The notes under the pieces were generated by a model. That model did no database searches. It saw only the letters and a list, made by a program, of their open reading frames with translations, and was not told where the DNA came from. DNA of 64,000 bases, from assembly GCF_030813715.1 (NCBI RefSeq), contig NZ_JAUSUZ010000001.1:3224001-3288000 (forward strand), written 5' to 3'. Both the position numbers and the translations under genes were made by a program. Below, in pieces: positions 18,886-27,638 of the stretch (positions within the stretch are counted from its first letter, which is position 1; each line of letters opens with the position of its first letter). Source of the DNA: Catenuloplanes indicus (GTDB taxonomy: Bacteria > Actinomycetota > Actinomycetes > Mycobacteriales > Micromonosporaceae).

Positions 18886-19914
18886 ATGGAAGGAGCGGGC
18901 TGGGCGGGCCTGCTGACCGCGATACACGACGCACTGTTCGCGTGCGACCGGGAGACACGGTTCGCGCTGGCCGGCACGGATCGGCGACTCTGGCTCACCG
19001 TGCGTGCCGACACCGTGACGGCGGAGATCCCGGCATACGACCCGGCGATGCTGACCGAACTGGGCTGGCGTGCCCCCCGGGTCGGCCAGGGCGTGTGGTC
19101 CTATGAGGCGCCGCGCACGGTCGAGCACGTCGACTGGCTGTGCCGGTTCGCGGTGTACGGCGCAAGCCTGCTGATCACCTCGGACCCGGGCACGCTGTCG
19201 TTCCACGAGTCGGATCCGGAGGCCGACCCCGCACCGGCACCGGCGCTGACGGTCGTGCCGGACCCGGCGCCCACGGTCGCTCGTGTGCCGGAACCGAGAT
19301 CCGCACCGGTTCTCCCGCCGGAGCCGAGACCCGCGCCGGCGCTCACGGTCGTGCCGGAGCCGGAACCCACGGCCCCGCTCGCGATCGTGCCGGAGTGGCA
19401 GCCGGAGCCGGAGTGGGAGTGGGAGTCCGAAGCGGAGGCGACGGCCGCGCTGCCGGTGGCGCAGCCCGTACCCCCGGCGCCGTTGACCGTGGTGCCGGAA
19501 CCGGATGCCGCGCCGCGGACGCCGGAGGAGACGCTGGCCGCGTTGCGCGCGGTGCTCACCGGCGCGGTCGCGGAGCGCGATCTGACCGGTTACGTCCGCG
19601 CGCTGCGGAGCGCGGTCGTCTCGATGCCGCTGCTGGACGACCCGTCGCCGGAGACCGGCGTCCGGCCGGCCGTGGTGCGCGGCGCGGACAACGCGATCTT
19701 CCTACCGATCTTCACGTCGCCGGACGGGCTGGCCGAGTTCGCCGGCACCGGCGTCCCGTTCCTCGCCCTGTCCTTCGGCGACCTGCTCGACGACTGGCCG
19801 GAGCCGGACTGGGGCGTGATCGTCGACCCGCGGACCGAGTGGACGCTCACGCTGACCGCGGACACGCTGGCCGGGCTGCGCGTCGCCACGTTCCCCACCG
19901 CCGCCGCCGGCTGA
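18886..19914 (+). CDS. SseB-family protein with an N-terminal secretion-chaperone-like domain and Pro/Glu-rich linker
   Basis: A 342-aa soluble protein in three parts. Residues 1-105 resemble the type III secretion chaperone-like (TY-Chap) fold (RFALAGTDRRLWLTVRA, then VWSYEAPRTVEHVDWLCRF). Residues about 108-225 are a linker of imperfect ALTVVPEPEP repeats. Residues about 225-342 form an SseB-like domain (NAIFLPIFTSPDGLAEF, VPFLALSFGDLLDDWPE). Such proteins are common in actinobacteria and often lie near ESX/type VII secretion genes; no such genes are visible here. The ATG at 18886 follows GGGGAGGT by about eight bases. Confidence 0.72.
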   Translation: MEGAGWAGLLTAIHDALFACDRETRFALAGTDRRLWLTVRADTVTAEIPAYDPAMLTELGWRAPRVGQGVWSYEAPRTVEHVDWLCRFAVYGASLLITSDPGTLSFHESDPEADPAPAPALTVVPDPAPTVARVPEPRSAPVLPPEPRPAPALTVVPEPEPTAPLAIVPEWQPEPEWEWESEAEATAALPVAQPVPPAPLTVVPEPDAAPRTPEETLAALRAVLTGAVAERDLTGYVRALRSAVVSMPLLDDPSPETGVRPAVVRGADNAIFLPIFTSPDGLAEFAGTGVPFLALSFGDLLDDWPEPDWGVIVDPRTEWTLTLTADTLAGLRVATFPTAAAG

Positions 19915-19942
19915 TCGGGGCGTCCCCGCGGACGCCCCGATC
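19913..19942. terminator. Bidirectional terminator
   Basis: A perfect 13-bp stem (19913-19925 with 19930-19942) and four-base loop separate the convergent SseB-family and serine hydrolase genes. Its first bases overlap the stop codon at 19912-19914. Confidence 0.85.
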
Positions 19943-19944
19943 AC

Positions 19945-21294
19945 TCAGGAGACGCCGTCGAACGTCTCCTGGGCGCGGGTGAACCGGTAGGTCGCCCAGT
20001 GCATGCGCACCACCGTGCCGTGCGCGTCGCGGGTCAGCCGCAGCAGCTCGCCGGTCTCCCGGCCGGAGACCGTGCGCAGCACGTCCGGCCGGTCCGGCAG
20101 CGGCGCGAACACGGCCGGCGGCCGGTCGGCCGGCGACTCCGGGAAGCGCGCCTGCAACGTGCCGCCGTGCCAGGAGAACACGTGCTGGAAACCCTCGGCG
20201 AACCACGGACCGAGCACCGAGCGGTACGCGTCCGGAACCGGCGTGCCGGGACGCCACGGCACGATGTCCGCCGGGTCCGACTCCACCGCCGCGCTCAGCA
20301 GCGCGTGCGACAGCTCGTTGGTCACGTCCGCGGTCCCGGACGAGCCGAGCACCGCCACACCCATCGCGCCGGGCGTGCCCGGGCCGCCGCGCCGGCCGTA
20401 CACGCTGGCCAGGAAACCGGGCATGGCGCCGTCGTGGCCGACGTGCACGATCCGCGGACCGGCCTGGAAGAGGATCAGGCCGAGCCCGAACGCGCGCGTC
20501 CAGACCGTCTCGTCGGACGGCGTGACGGGCCAGCGCATCTCGTCCAGCGTGGCCGCGGCCAGCACCCGGCCGGCCGGGTCGAGCGCGGCCGGATCGGCCA
20601 GGAACGCGGCCCAGCGGGCCATGTCGGACGCGGTGCTCCACAGTTGCGCGGCCGGTCCGGCCGCGCGCATGTCGAACCGCGGCTCCGGCCGGGCGGTGTC
20701 CGAGTACGCGTCCACCAGGTAGCCGACCGCGGCCTGCTCCGGCGGGTCGACCGTGGTGGCGTGCAGGCGCAGCGGGCGCAGCAGCCGGTCGTGCAGCACC
20801 TCGGCCCAGGTGCCGCCGCGCAGCCGGGCCACGGCCTGGCCGAGCAGCGCCAGGCCCAGATTGGAGTAGTGGAAGCGGCGGCCAGCCGGCAGCACCCGCT
20901 CGGCCTTGGCCAGCTCCGCCAGCAGCGCGTCGGTCTCCGGCGTGACCAGCGTGTCCCACACGTCGCCCCACGGCTCGCGCTGCAGGCCGGAGGTGTGCGA
21001 CAGCAGCCGGCGGACGGTCAGCTCACCGTGCGCGGGCACGTCCAGGTGCCGGTCCAGCGGATCGTCCAGGTCCAGCAGGCCGTCGTCGCGGGCCTGAAGC
21101 ACCAGCACCGCGGTCAGCGTCTTGGTGACCGAGCCGATCCGGAACCGGGTGTCGTCGTCCAGCGGGCGGCCGGTGCCGGAGGTGCCGACCGCGGCGGTCC
21201 ACAGCGGACGATCGGCGCGGTGCAGCGCGACCTGGAGCCCGGGGATGCGGCCGTCGGCCTGCGCCGCCTGCACGTGGCGGAGCAGCGAGGTCAC
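19945..21294 (-). CDS. Class C beta-lactamase-like serine hydrolase
   Basis: A 449-aa protein of the beta-lactamase/penicillin-binding-protein-like serine hydrolase family. SVTK (55-58) gives the nucleophile Ser55 and base Lys58, HYSN near residue 142 is the YxN motif, and HVGHDG plays the part of the third motif. There is no signal peptide, so it acts in the cytoplasm or is exported by another route; a D-aminopeptidase or esterase role is as likely as lactamase activity. A non-homologous C-terminal beta-rich domain (about 345-449) follows the catalytic part. The GTG start overlaps the HIT gene by four bases. Confidence 0.88.
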   Translation of the reverse strand: MTSLLRHVQAAQADGRIPGLQVALHRADRPLWTAAVGTSGTGRPLDDDTRFRIGSVTKTLTAVLVLQARDDGLLDLDDPLDRHLDVPAHGELTVRRLLSHTSGLQREPWGDVWDTLVTPETDALLAELAKAERVLPAGRRFHYSNLGLALLGQAVARLRGGTWAEVLHDRLLRPLRLHATTVDPPEQAAVGYLVDAYSDTARPEPRFDMRAAGPAAQLWSTASDMARWAAFLADPAALDPAGRVLAAATLDEMRWPVTPSDETVWTRAFGLGLILFQAGPRIVHVGHDGAMPGFLASVYGRRGGPGTPGAMGVAVLGSSGTADVTNELSHALLSAAVESDPADIVPWRPGTPVPDAYRSVLGPWFAEGFQHVFSWHGGTLQARFPESPADRPPAVFAPLPDRPDVLRTVSGRETGELLRLTRDAHGTVVRMHWATYRFTRAQETFDGVS

Positions 21295-21635
21295 GCCATC
21301 CCGCCGAGCGGGTGGCCGCCGAGCACGTGCGCGTGGACGTGGAACACGGTCTGCCCGGCGTCGGGCCCGGTGTTGAACAGCGTCCGGTAGCCGGACCCGG
21401 TCAGGCCCTCGGCCTCGGCCACCGCGGCGGCCGTGGCCAGCACTTCGGCGGCCAGGCCGGGGGCGCCGGCCGCCAGCGCGGCCACGTTCGGGTGGTGCGC
21501 CCTCGGCACCACCAGCACGTGCACCGGCGCCTTCGGGTCGATGTCGCGGAAGGCCAGCGTGGTCTCCGTCTCGTGAACCACGTCGGCCGGGATCTCCCCG
21601 GCCACGATCTTGCAGAAGAGACAGTCAGCGCTCAT
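21291..21635 (-). CDS. HIT family nucleotide-binding hydrolase
   Basis: A 114-aa histidine-triad protein, probably a purine nucleoside phosphoramidase (Hint type). HVHAHV (99-104) is the active-site triad, and CLFCKIVAGEIPA is the typical N-terminus. The gene is translationally coupled (GTGA overlap) to the downstream serine hydrolase. Confidence 0.96.
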   Translation of the reverse strand: MSADCLFCKIVAGEIPADVVHETETTLAFRDIDPKAPVHVLVVPRAHHPNVAALAAGAPGLAAEVLATAAAVAEAEGLTGSGYRTLFNTGPDAGQTVFHVHAHVLGGHPLGGMA

Positions 21636-21657
21636 CCGGGAAATCTTATGGTGCCGG

Positions 21658-22266
21658 TCAGGTCAGACCGAGGCGATCCAGCCAGCCGCTCTTCGGCGGG
21701 CGGACGGTCACCTCGCCGAACCAGACCGTCGCGCGCACCTCGAGCACCGGCGAGCCCGGCGGCACCCCGCCGCGCAGCTTCGACGTCTTCCCGCCGAACA
21801 CGGCGGCCGGCCCGGTCAGCCGCACGTCGACGCCCTCCGGCACGTAGATCGTCACGCCGCCGAAGATCGCGGTCGCCTCGATCACCGAGTACGGCCGGGT
21901 CAGGTGCGCGTCCTGCAGCTCGATCTTGACGTCGCCGAAGTAGGCCGCGGCGGTCATCCGCTCCGGCACCGGGAACGCGCCGCGCCGGACGTCGCTGCCG
22001 AAGATCGCCGACAGCCTCTCCGCGGCCGGGACGACCTCGCCGTGCAGCGGTGCGGGCGCCCGCTGCGGCCGGGGTGCGATCTCCTGACCGGTGGGCAGGT
22101 CGACGGTGAGCCCGGCCAGGTCGCCCCGGGTCTTCGCCGCGTACGCGGCGGCGGCGCGCTCCGAGTACTCGTCCAGGGTCAGGCGGCCGTCGCTGGTGGC
22201 CTGACCGAGGATCTCCACCACCGCCGCACGTTCCGCGTCGGAAACGCGCAACCGATGCTCATCCAC
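21658..22266 (-). CDS. DUF1707 protein with LiaF-like C-terminal domain
   Basis: A 202-aa protein. Residues 1-50 (RVSDAERAAVVEILGQATSDGRLTLDEY, given here as the SDAER to EY region) form a DUF1707 domain. The C-terminal part (about 95-195) has the beta-rich pattern of LiaF-like cell-envelope stress proteins (YFGDVKIEL, IFGGVTIYVPEGVDV, VFGG, VWFGEVTV). No membrane segment is seen between the two. The family is linked to membrane stress but the role is unknown. GTG at 22266 is taken as start; it is divergent from the GH3 gene, 86 bases away. Confidence 0.83.
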   Translation of the reverse strand: MDEHRLRVSDAERAAVVEILGQATSDGRLTLDEYSERAAAAYAAKTRGDLAGLTVDLPTGQEIAPRPQRAPAPLHGEVVPAAERLSAIFGSDVRRGAFPVPERMTAAAYFGDVKIELQDAHLTRPYSVIEATAIFGGVTIYVPEGVDVRLTGPAAVFGGKTSKLRGGVPPGSPVLEVRATVWFGEVTVRPPKSGWLDRLGLT

Positions 22267-22352
22267 GACGCACAGCGTAGTGGCGGCATGCAGCCCGCGG
22301 AACTGACAGGATCGGGACGGGCGACCATCACGACGCGAGGGCGGTGCGGGGC

Positions 22353-24761
22353 ATGTCGGGCGACGCGGAACGGGAGGAGGCCGTCGAGCGCGCACTGGCG
22401 CGACTCGGCGTCGAGGACAAGGTGCGGCTGCTGTCCGGTCAGGACTTCTGGACGCTCCCCGCGCTGCCGCAGATCGGCCTGGCCTCGCTGGTGATGTCCG
22501 ACGGCCCGGTCGGCGTGCGTGGCACCGGCTGGGCGCCGGACGACCCGTCCGTCGCGCTGCCCAGCCCGACCGCGCTGGCCGCCACCTGGGACGTCGCGCT
22601 GGCCCGGACCGCCGGCCGGATGCTCGGCCAGGAGTGCCGCCGCAAGGGCGTGCACGTGCTGCTGGCGCCGACCGTCAACCTGCACCGGTCGCCGCTCGGC
22701 GGGCGGCACTTCGAGTGCTTCTCGGAGGACCCGTTCCTGACCGGTGAGATCGGCGCGGGGTACGTGACGGGCGTACAAGAACAGGGCGTCGGCACCACGG
22801 TCAAGCACTTCGTCGGCAACGACTCGGAGACGGACCGGATGACCGTGGACGTCCGCGCCGGCGAGCGCACGCTGCGCGAGCTGTACCTGGCGCCGTTCGC
22901 CCGGATCACGGCCGCCGGAGCGTGGGGCGCGATGGCGGCGTACAACACGGTCAACGGGCTGACCATGACCGAACACGGGCCGCTGCAGAACGACGTGCTC
23001 AAGCGCGAGTGGGACTGGGACGGCGTGATCGTCTCCGACTGGACCGCGGCGCGCAGCACCGTGCCGAGCGCGCTCGGCGGGCTGGACGTGGTGATGCCCG
23101 CGGTCGGCGACCCGTGGGGGCCGGCGCTGCTCGCGGCGGTGCGCTCCGGCGAGGTGCCGGAGAAGGTCCTGGACGACAAGGTACGCCGGGTGCTGCGCCT
23201 GGCGGCCCGGGTCGGCGCGCTGGACGGCGCGGTCACCGTGCCGCCGCTGCCGCCGCCTCGGCTCGACGGTTCCGAGGTCGCGCGGGAGATCGCGACCCGG
23301 TCGTTCGTGCTGGCCCGGAACGAGCAGGACCTGCTGCCGCTGGACGCCGGGTCGCTGCGGACGGTCGCGCTGCTCGGCGCGCTCGCCGCGGACGCGCGCG
23401 TGCTCGGCGGCGGCAGCGCACAGGTCTTCCCGCCGCACGTGATCTCCCCGCGCGACGGCCTCACCGCGGCGCTGCCCGCGGTCGTGTTCGCGCCCGGCGC
23501 CGATCCACGGCCGCACCTGCCCGCCGCGGTCGGCGGGTACACCGCCACGCTGCGCTCCGCCGGCTTCCGGGTGCTGTACGCGACGCCGCTGCCGTACGCG
23601 ACGGTCCGCTGGATGGGCAGCCTGCCGTCCGGCGTCGACCCGGGCGAGCTGTCCACGGTGGAGATCTCCGGCCGGATCACCCCGGCGGTGTCCGGCGTGC
23701 ACGAGCTGTCGATCATCGGGTTCGGGCAGTTCGTGCTCCGGATCGCCGGCGACGTGATCTTCGAGGGCGAGATCTACGCGGACGACGCCGACCCGGACAC
23801 GGTCTTCCACGAGCCGGTCGAGCGCCGCTTCCCGGTACCGCTGACGCTCGGCGATCCGGTCGACGTCTCGCTGACGCTGGAGGTGCGGCCGGCGTCCGCC
23901 GGCTTCGTCAACGTCAGCCTGGGGTACGCCGCACCCGGCCCCTCCGCCGACGACCTGCTCGATCAGGCCGTCGCCGTCGCCCGGGACGCGGACGTCGCCG
24001 TGGTCGTGGTCGGCACCACCGAGGAGGTCGAGTCCGAGGGCTTCGACCGCACCACGCTCGCGCTCCCCGGCCGCCAGGACGAGCTGGTCTTCCGGGTCGC
24101 CGCCGCCAACCCGCGTACCGTCGTGGTGGTCAACGCCGGCTCGCCGGTGCTGATGCCCTGGGCCGAGGAGGTGCCGTCGATCCTGCTCACCTGGTTCCCC
24201 GGCCAGGAGGCGGGCGCCGCGCTCGCCGACGTCCTGCTCGGCCGCGCCGAACCCGGCGGCCGGCTGCCCACCACCTGGCCGCGCCGCGACGAGGACGCGC
24301 TGCCCACCACGCCGGTCGACGGGGTGCTCTCCTACGACGAGGGCGTCTTCATCGGCTACCGGGCCTGGCAGCGCGGCACCGCCACGCCGCTGTTCCCGTT
24401 CGGCCACGGCCTGGGCTACACCACCTGGTCGTACGAGTCACTCACGATCGAGCCGGACCCGGCTCACGCCGGCACCGCGGTGGTCCGGCTGCGCAACACC
24501 GGCGCCCGCCCGGGCCGCGAGGTGGTCCAGATCTACGCCGGCGCCGTGGTCGGCACCACGATCGACCGTCCGCTGCGCTGGCTGGCCGGCTTCGCCCCGG
24601 TCACCGCCGCCCCCGGCGAGACCGTCGAGGCCCGCATCCCGCTCCCGGAGCGTGCGTTCCAGATCTGGGACGACGGCTGGCAGGCGGTCCCGGGCACGTA
24701 CCGCATCGAGGCCGCAAGATCCGTCGAGGACCGTCCCCTGAGCACGGAGATCCGCATCTGA
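22353..24761 (+). CDS. Glycoside hydrolase family 3 beta-glucosidase with PA14 insertion
   Basis: An 802-aa enzyme with the full GH3 plan: N-terminal barrel with GVIVSDWTAARS carrying the nucleophile aspartate (near residue 228), the alpha/beta sandwich domain, a PA14 carbohydrate-binding insertion (about 385-525, STVEISGRITPAVSGVHELSI), and a C-terminal fibronectin-III-like domain (FGHGLGYTTWSY onward). Signature pieces GPVGVRG and KHFVGNDSE are present. There is no signal peptide, so it probably acts on imported beta-glucosides. ATG 22353 is preferred; an in-frame GTG at 22344 would add three residues. No LacI-type regulator or sugar transporter is adjacent. Confidence 0.9.
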   Translation: MSGDAEREEAVERALARLGVEDKVRLLSGQDFWTLPALPQIGLASLVMSDGPVGVRGTGWAPDDPSVALPSPTALAATWDVALARTAGRMLGQECRRKGVHVLLAPTVNLHRSPLGGRHFECFSEDPFLTGEIGAGYVTGVQEQGVGTTVKHFVGNDSETDRMTVDVRAGERTLRELYLAPFARITAAGAWGAMAAYNTVNGLTMTEHGPLQNDVLKREWDWDGVIVSDWTAARSTVPSALGGLDVVMPAVGDPWGPALLAAVRSGEVPEKVLDDKVRRVLRLAARVGALDGAVTVPPLPPPRLDGSEVAREIATRSFVLARNEQDLLPLDAGSLRTVALLGALAADARVLGGGSAQVFPPHVISPRDGLTAALPAVVFAPGADPRPHLPAAVGGYTATLRSAGFRVLYATPLPYATVRWMGSLPSGVDPGELSTVEISGRITPAVSGVHELSIIGFGQFVLRIAGDVIFEGEIYADDADPDTVFHEPVERRFPVPLTLGDPVDVSLTLEVRPASAGFVNVSLGYAAPGPSADDLLDQAVAVARDADVAVVVVGTTEEVESEGFDRTTLALPGRQDELVFRVAAANPRTVVVVNAGSPVLMPWAEEVPSILLTWFPGQEAGAALADVLLGRAEPGGRLPTTWPRRDEDALPTTPVDGVLSYDEGVFIGYRAWQRGTATPLFPFGHGLGYTTWSYESLTIEPDPAHAGTAVVRLRNTGARPGREVVQIYAGAVVGTTIDRPLRWLAGFAPVTAAPGETVEARIPLPERAFQIWDDGWQAVPGTYRIEAARSVEDRPLSTEIRI

Positions 24762-24819
24762 CCGGTCGGCTTCGCCTCGACCGCCAGTCGAGCGGGACAC
24801 CTGTGCATCCCAATTTCGA

Positions 24820-24888
24820 TCAGCTGGGCCTTGGGCCGAGAGGGCTGATGTCGAGCGAACCATCGCCGACGACCTCGGCATCGCATGA
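24820..24888 (+). pseudogene. Antitoxin C-terminal remnant (VapB/Phd type)
   Basis: In the frame read from 24820 the sequence encodes SAGPWAERADVERTIADDLG and ends IA, then TGA at 24886-24888. This resembles the acidic tail of a plasmid-type antitoxin and overlaps the start of a VapC-like frame by four bases (ATGA), as in intact TA operons. No start codon or DNA-binding N-terminus is present before it, so only the tail remains. Confidence 0.6.
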
Positions 24889-25066
24889 CCGAGTCATACC
24901 TGCTGGACACGCACATCGTGCTCTGGTGGCTGGCCGGCGACCCGCCCCGTCCGGCGCGATCCGTTCGACCAGATGCTGTGTGGCGCGGGCACGCGTCGAA
25001 GGGCTGACGATGATCAGTCGTGATCCGCGGGCCGCACGTAACGACCTACCGCTGACCCAGGCCTGA
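24885..25066 (+). pseudogene. VapC-like PIN-domain toxin, broken by internal deletion and frameshifts
   Basis: ATG at 24885 opens a typical PIN-domain N-terminus, MTESYLLDTHIVLWWLAGDP, with the first catalytic aspartate. The frame then shifts: RDPFDQML is read from 24955 in another frame, and after one extra base VARARVEGLTMISRDPRAAR and the final residues run from 24980 to a TGA at 25064-25066. These are the conserved C-terminal blocks of VapC (DPFDRxLxAQA, LTLVTRD). Some 75-80 central codons of a normal 125-130 aa toxin are missing. It is a fossil, not a functional gene. Confidence 0.8.
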
Positions 25067-25088
25067 CGCCATCCGGCAGGATGGCCGG

Positions 25089-25589
25089 ATGGCCTTGATC
25101 AAACATGCGACCGCCAGCGTCTTCCTGTTCGCGCGACTCGACGGCGGGTGGCGGATCGGCCTGATCCGCCACCCGCGTTTCGCCCGCTGGATGCTGCCCG
25201 GCGGCCACGTCGAAGCACACGAGAATCCGGCCGAGGCCGCGCTCCGCGAGGTCCGCGAGGAGACCGGGCTGACGGCCACGCTGATGCTGCCGTACGCGAA
25301 CGTCGTGCCGGACTACCCGGCGGCCGCGAATGTGCCGATCCCGGTCTGGATCACCGAGCAGATCGTCCCGCCGGAGTCCCGGCTGCCGTCCGACCACGTG
25401 CACGTCGATCACCTCTACCTGGCGGTGGCCGAGCGGGCCATTACGGCGGACAACCCGGAGCTTCCCTTCCGCTGGTGCGCCCCCGACGACCTGCCCGCCC
25501 TCGACATGTTCCCGGACACCCGCAACGGCGCGAAGCTGGTGCTCCCTCTTCTCGACGGGCTCACGGCACTCTCTGCCGGTACGGCGTGA
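25089..25589 (+). CDS. Nudix hydrolase
   Basis: A 166-aa Nudix protein that hydrolyses a nucleoside diphosphate linked to some group X. The Nudix box GGHVEAHENPAEAALREVRE continues ETGL near residues 37-59 and contains the REVREE metal-binding core. Substrate specificity is not readable. It follows the VapBC remnant by 22 bases and is closed by a strong hairpin. Confidence 0.93.
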   Translation: MALIKHATASVFLFARLDGGWRIGLIRHPRFARWMLPGGHVEAHENPAEAALREVREETGLTATLMLPYANVVPDYPAAANVPIPVWITEQIVPPESRLPSDHVHVDHLYLAVAERAITADNPELPFRWCAPDDLPALDMFPDTRNGAKLVLPLLDGLTALSAGTA

Positions 25590-25602
25590 CGCCGTACCGG
25601 CA
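25574..25602. terminator. Bidirectional terminator
   Basis: A perfect inverted repeat (25574-25586 with 25590-25602) spans the stop codon of the Nudix gene and separates it from the convergent secreted-protein gene ending at 25615. Confidence 0.8.
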
Positions 25603-25614
25603 CGCGCGGCGGCG

Positions 25615-27534
25615 CTACCGGACCGTGGGAGCCGGTCGGCCGGCGGCGGGACCCGATGCCACCTCGAAGTCGTAGAAGGCGTTGTAGTCGCTCCACGTGC
25701 CGTCGGCACGGACCGCGAAGACCACCAGGGTGTGGTGGCCGGTCCTCTCCGGCGACCAGGTGATGGTGGCGCGGCCGCCGGAACCGGCCGGGACCACGGT
25801 CAGGCCGTTCTCCCAGTCGTCGAAGACGTAGTGGTACTCGGCCGTGTCCGTCCAGCCCGGAGGTGGGGAGAACGTGAAGGAGCCGGGCACGCCCACTCCC
25901 CCCACGGGTAGTGCGCTGCTGTTGTCGTAGACATCGGAACGGACACCGGGCTCCGGGGCGAAGGAGTAGCTCCAATAGCCCGGCATGGACACGAAGCCGT
26001 CGGCTCCGATACCGCGGAACGTGATCTGCTCGCCGTACGCATCGGAGGCGACCAGGCTGTAGCGGGCCGTGCCGGTCGCGTCCGCATCGATGGTCTCGAC
26101 GGCGTTCTGACCTCGCTCGACCTGGTACCTCACGACGTTCGTAGCGCCGCGGGCCGGGGTGATCTTGAGCTGGACCGGCTGATTCCACTCCGGCGTGCCG
26201 CTCTCCAGGGTCACGTCCGGGACGGAGTACGGGATGTTCACGTCGTACCTGGTGGACGCGGAGACGTTGCCGGCCCGGTCGACCGACCGGACGTAGAACG
26301 ACATCGCGCTGTACGTGTAAGGGTTGATGGAGACCGTGGCGAGGCCGCCGGGCCTGTCCGCCCGCACCCGCTGCGGCGCGTCGAGCGGGTCGGTGCACTC
26401 GAGCTGCCCGTACTGAGTGGGCCGGCTCTCCCGCAAGCACGGCCAGGTGTCGTTCGAGTCGAACCAGCCGTACTGGAAGCCGGCGATGTCGGAGTCGCCG
26501 TGGCCGTCGAGCACGAAGACCGGCTTCACGCCGGCCGGGCCCGGAGCACCTCCCGGCGGGAAGTTGGGCGACGTGACCGTCGGCGCCGACGGCTTGACGC
26601 CGTCGTGGGTGAAGTAGCACGTGTCCGACCAGGCCGAGGTCTCGGTCCCGTCGATCGCCCGCGCCTGCCACCCGTAGGTCTCGTCGTGCACGAGATCGCC
26701 GCTCGGCACGGTGACCGTGGCGACCCGGCCGGAGTCCCGCTCGGTCCGGTCCGGGTAGGTCCTCCGGGTGTCCGGGCTGCCCACCGGCCAGACCGCGAAC
26801 TCGGCCGTGAGGTCCTCCCCCTCGTCGGCGTCGAGCAGCCGGGCTTGCAGGGAGGCTGCGCCCATCACCGGGTACGGCGTGGTCTTGACGCACGACCGGC
26901 CGGTGGTGAAGAGGTTGCCGCTGTCGACGGCCGGCACGGTGTTGTACGACAGGCTCAGGGAGACGTTCCGGGAACGGCTGAGCCGCCGGCCGTACGCCGG
27001 GTCGGCCTCGTGCACATCAGCGACCCGCAACACGAAGGACACGTGCCGCTCCCCGGCGGCCTTGGCCTCGGCGATCGTGGCGCTGACGTCGAAGCCGAGC
27101 CGCGCGCCGGGGCAGTACTCCGGCGTCCGGACCTCGTCCAGCTTCGCCAGCTCGGCGGGCGCCTGATCCCAGGTCGGCAGCTCCGAGAACGGCTCGGTGC
27201 GCCAGATCTCGACGGATCGCTTGGTGCAGTCGGCCGCGCTCCACTCCTCGACGAGAACCGTCCCGCCGGTGACCAGACTGTCGTCGTAGCGGGAGAGATC
27301 GAACGTCGCGTAGACGCGGGACGTGTGAGTCACCCCGGCGTCGTCCTGCCACGTGCCCAGGGGCAGGTGAGCCTGTTGGTTGCTGGGGAACGCCACGCCG
27401 GGTTCGGCCGCGTCGGTCCAGCCGGTCACCACCCGCGGCGCCGAGCCGGAATGCCAGTCGGCCAAGGCGGTGCCGGGCATTCCCAACACCACGCCGAGGC
27501 CCGCGGCGCACGCCGCAGCCCATGTTCTCTTCAC
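25615..27534 (-). CDS. Secreted DNRLRE-domain multidomain protein
   Basis: A 639-aa exported protein: Sec signal peptide (1-25, cleavage after ALA), a DNRLRE-like beta domain (about 50-190: YATFDLSRYDDSLVTGGTVLVEEW, then the ADC-KRSVEIWRT segment) and three or four Ig/fibronectin-like beta sandwiches rich in Tyr, Trp and Gly. No catalytic motif or cell-wall anchor is seen. Proteins of this type are surface or extracellular factors of unknown role in actinomycetes. The gene stands alone, with its own promoter region of about 100 bases shared with the end of the GNAT gene. Confidence 0.78.
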   Translation of the reverse strand: MKRTWAAACAAGLGVVLGMPGTALADWHSGSAPRVVTGWTDAAEPGVAFPSNQQAHLPLGTWQDDAGVTHTSRVYATFDLSRYDDSLVTGGTVLVEEWSAADCTKRSVEIWRTEPFSELPTWDQAPAELAKLDEVRTPEYCPGARLGFDVSATIAEAKAAGERHVSFVLRVADVHEADPAYGRRLSRSRNVSLSLSYNTVPAVDSGNLFTTGRSCVKTTPYPVMGAASLQARLLDADEGEDLTAEFAVWPVGSPDTRRTYPDRTERDSGRVATVTVPSGDLVHDETYGWQARAIDGTETSAWSDTCYFTHDGVKPSAPTVTSPNFPPGGAPGPAGVKPVFVLDGHGDSDIAGFQYGWFDSNDTWPCLRESRPTQYGQLECTDPLDAPQRVRADRPGGLATVSINPYTYSAMSFYVRSVDRAGNVSASTRYDVNIPYSVPDVTLESGTPEWNQPVQLKITPARGATNVVRYQVERGQNAVETIDADATGTARYSLVASDAYGEQITFRGIGADGFVSMPGYWSYSFAPEPGVRSDVYDNSSALPVGGVGVPGSFTFSPPPGWTDTAEYHYVFDDWENGLTVVPAGSGGRATITWSPERTGHHTLVVFAVRADGTWSDYNAFYDFEVASGPAAGRPAPTVR

Positions 27535-27638
27535 TGAAGCTCCCCTCCTGACCGATGCGATCTCGCCCGGCCGGAAGATGAGTCAACAATCCGGTGTGGA
27601 GAGTGAGCAAGGCCTTTATCGCGATGCCCACGGAGCGT

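Noticed and set aside
19945-21294. Beta-lactamase resistance gene
   Set aside because: Motifs fit the wider serine hydrolase family, but there is no signal peptide or class-specific evidence of lactam hydrolysis.
24885-25066. Functional small PIN protein
   Set aside because: The middle of the domain is missing and conserved C-terminal blocks are in different frames.
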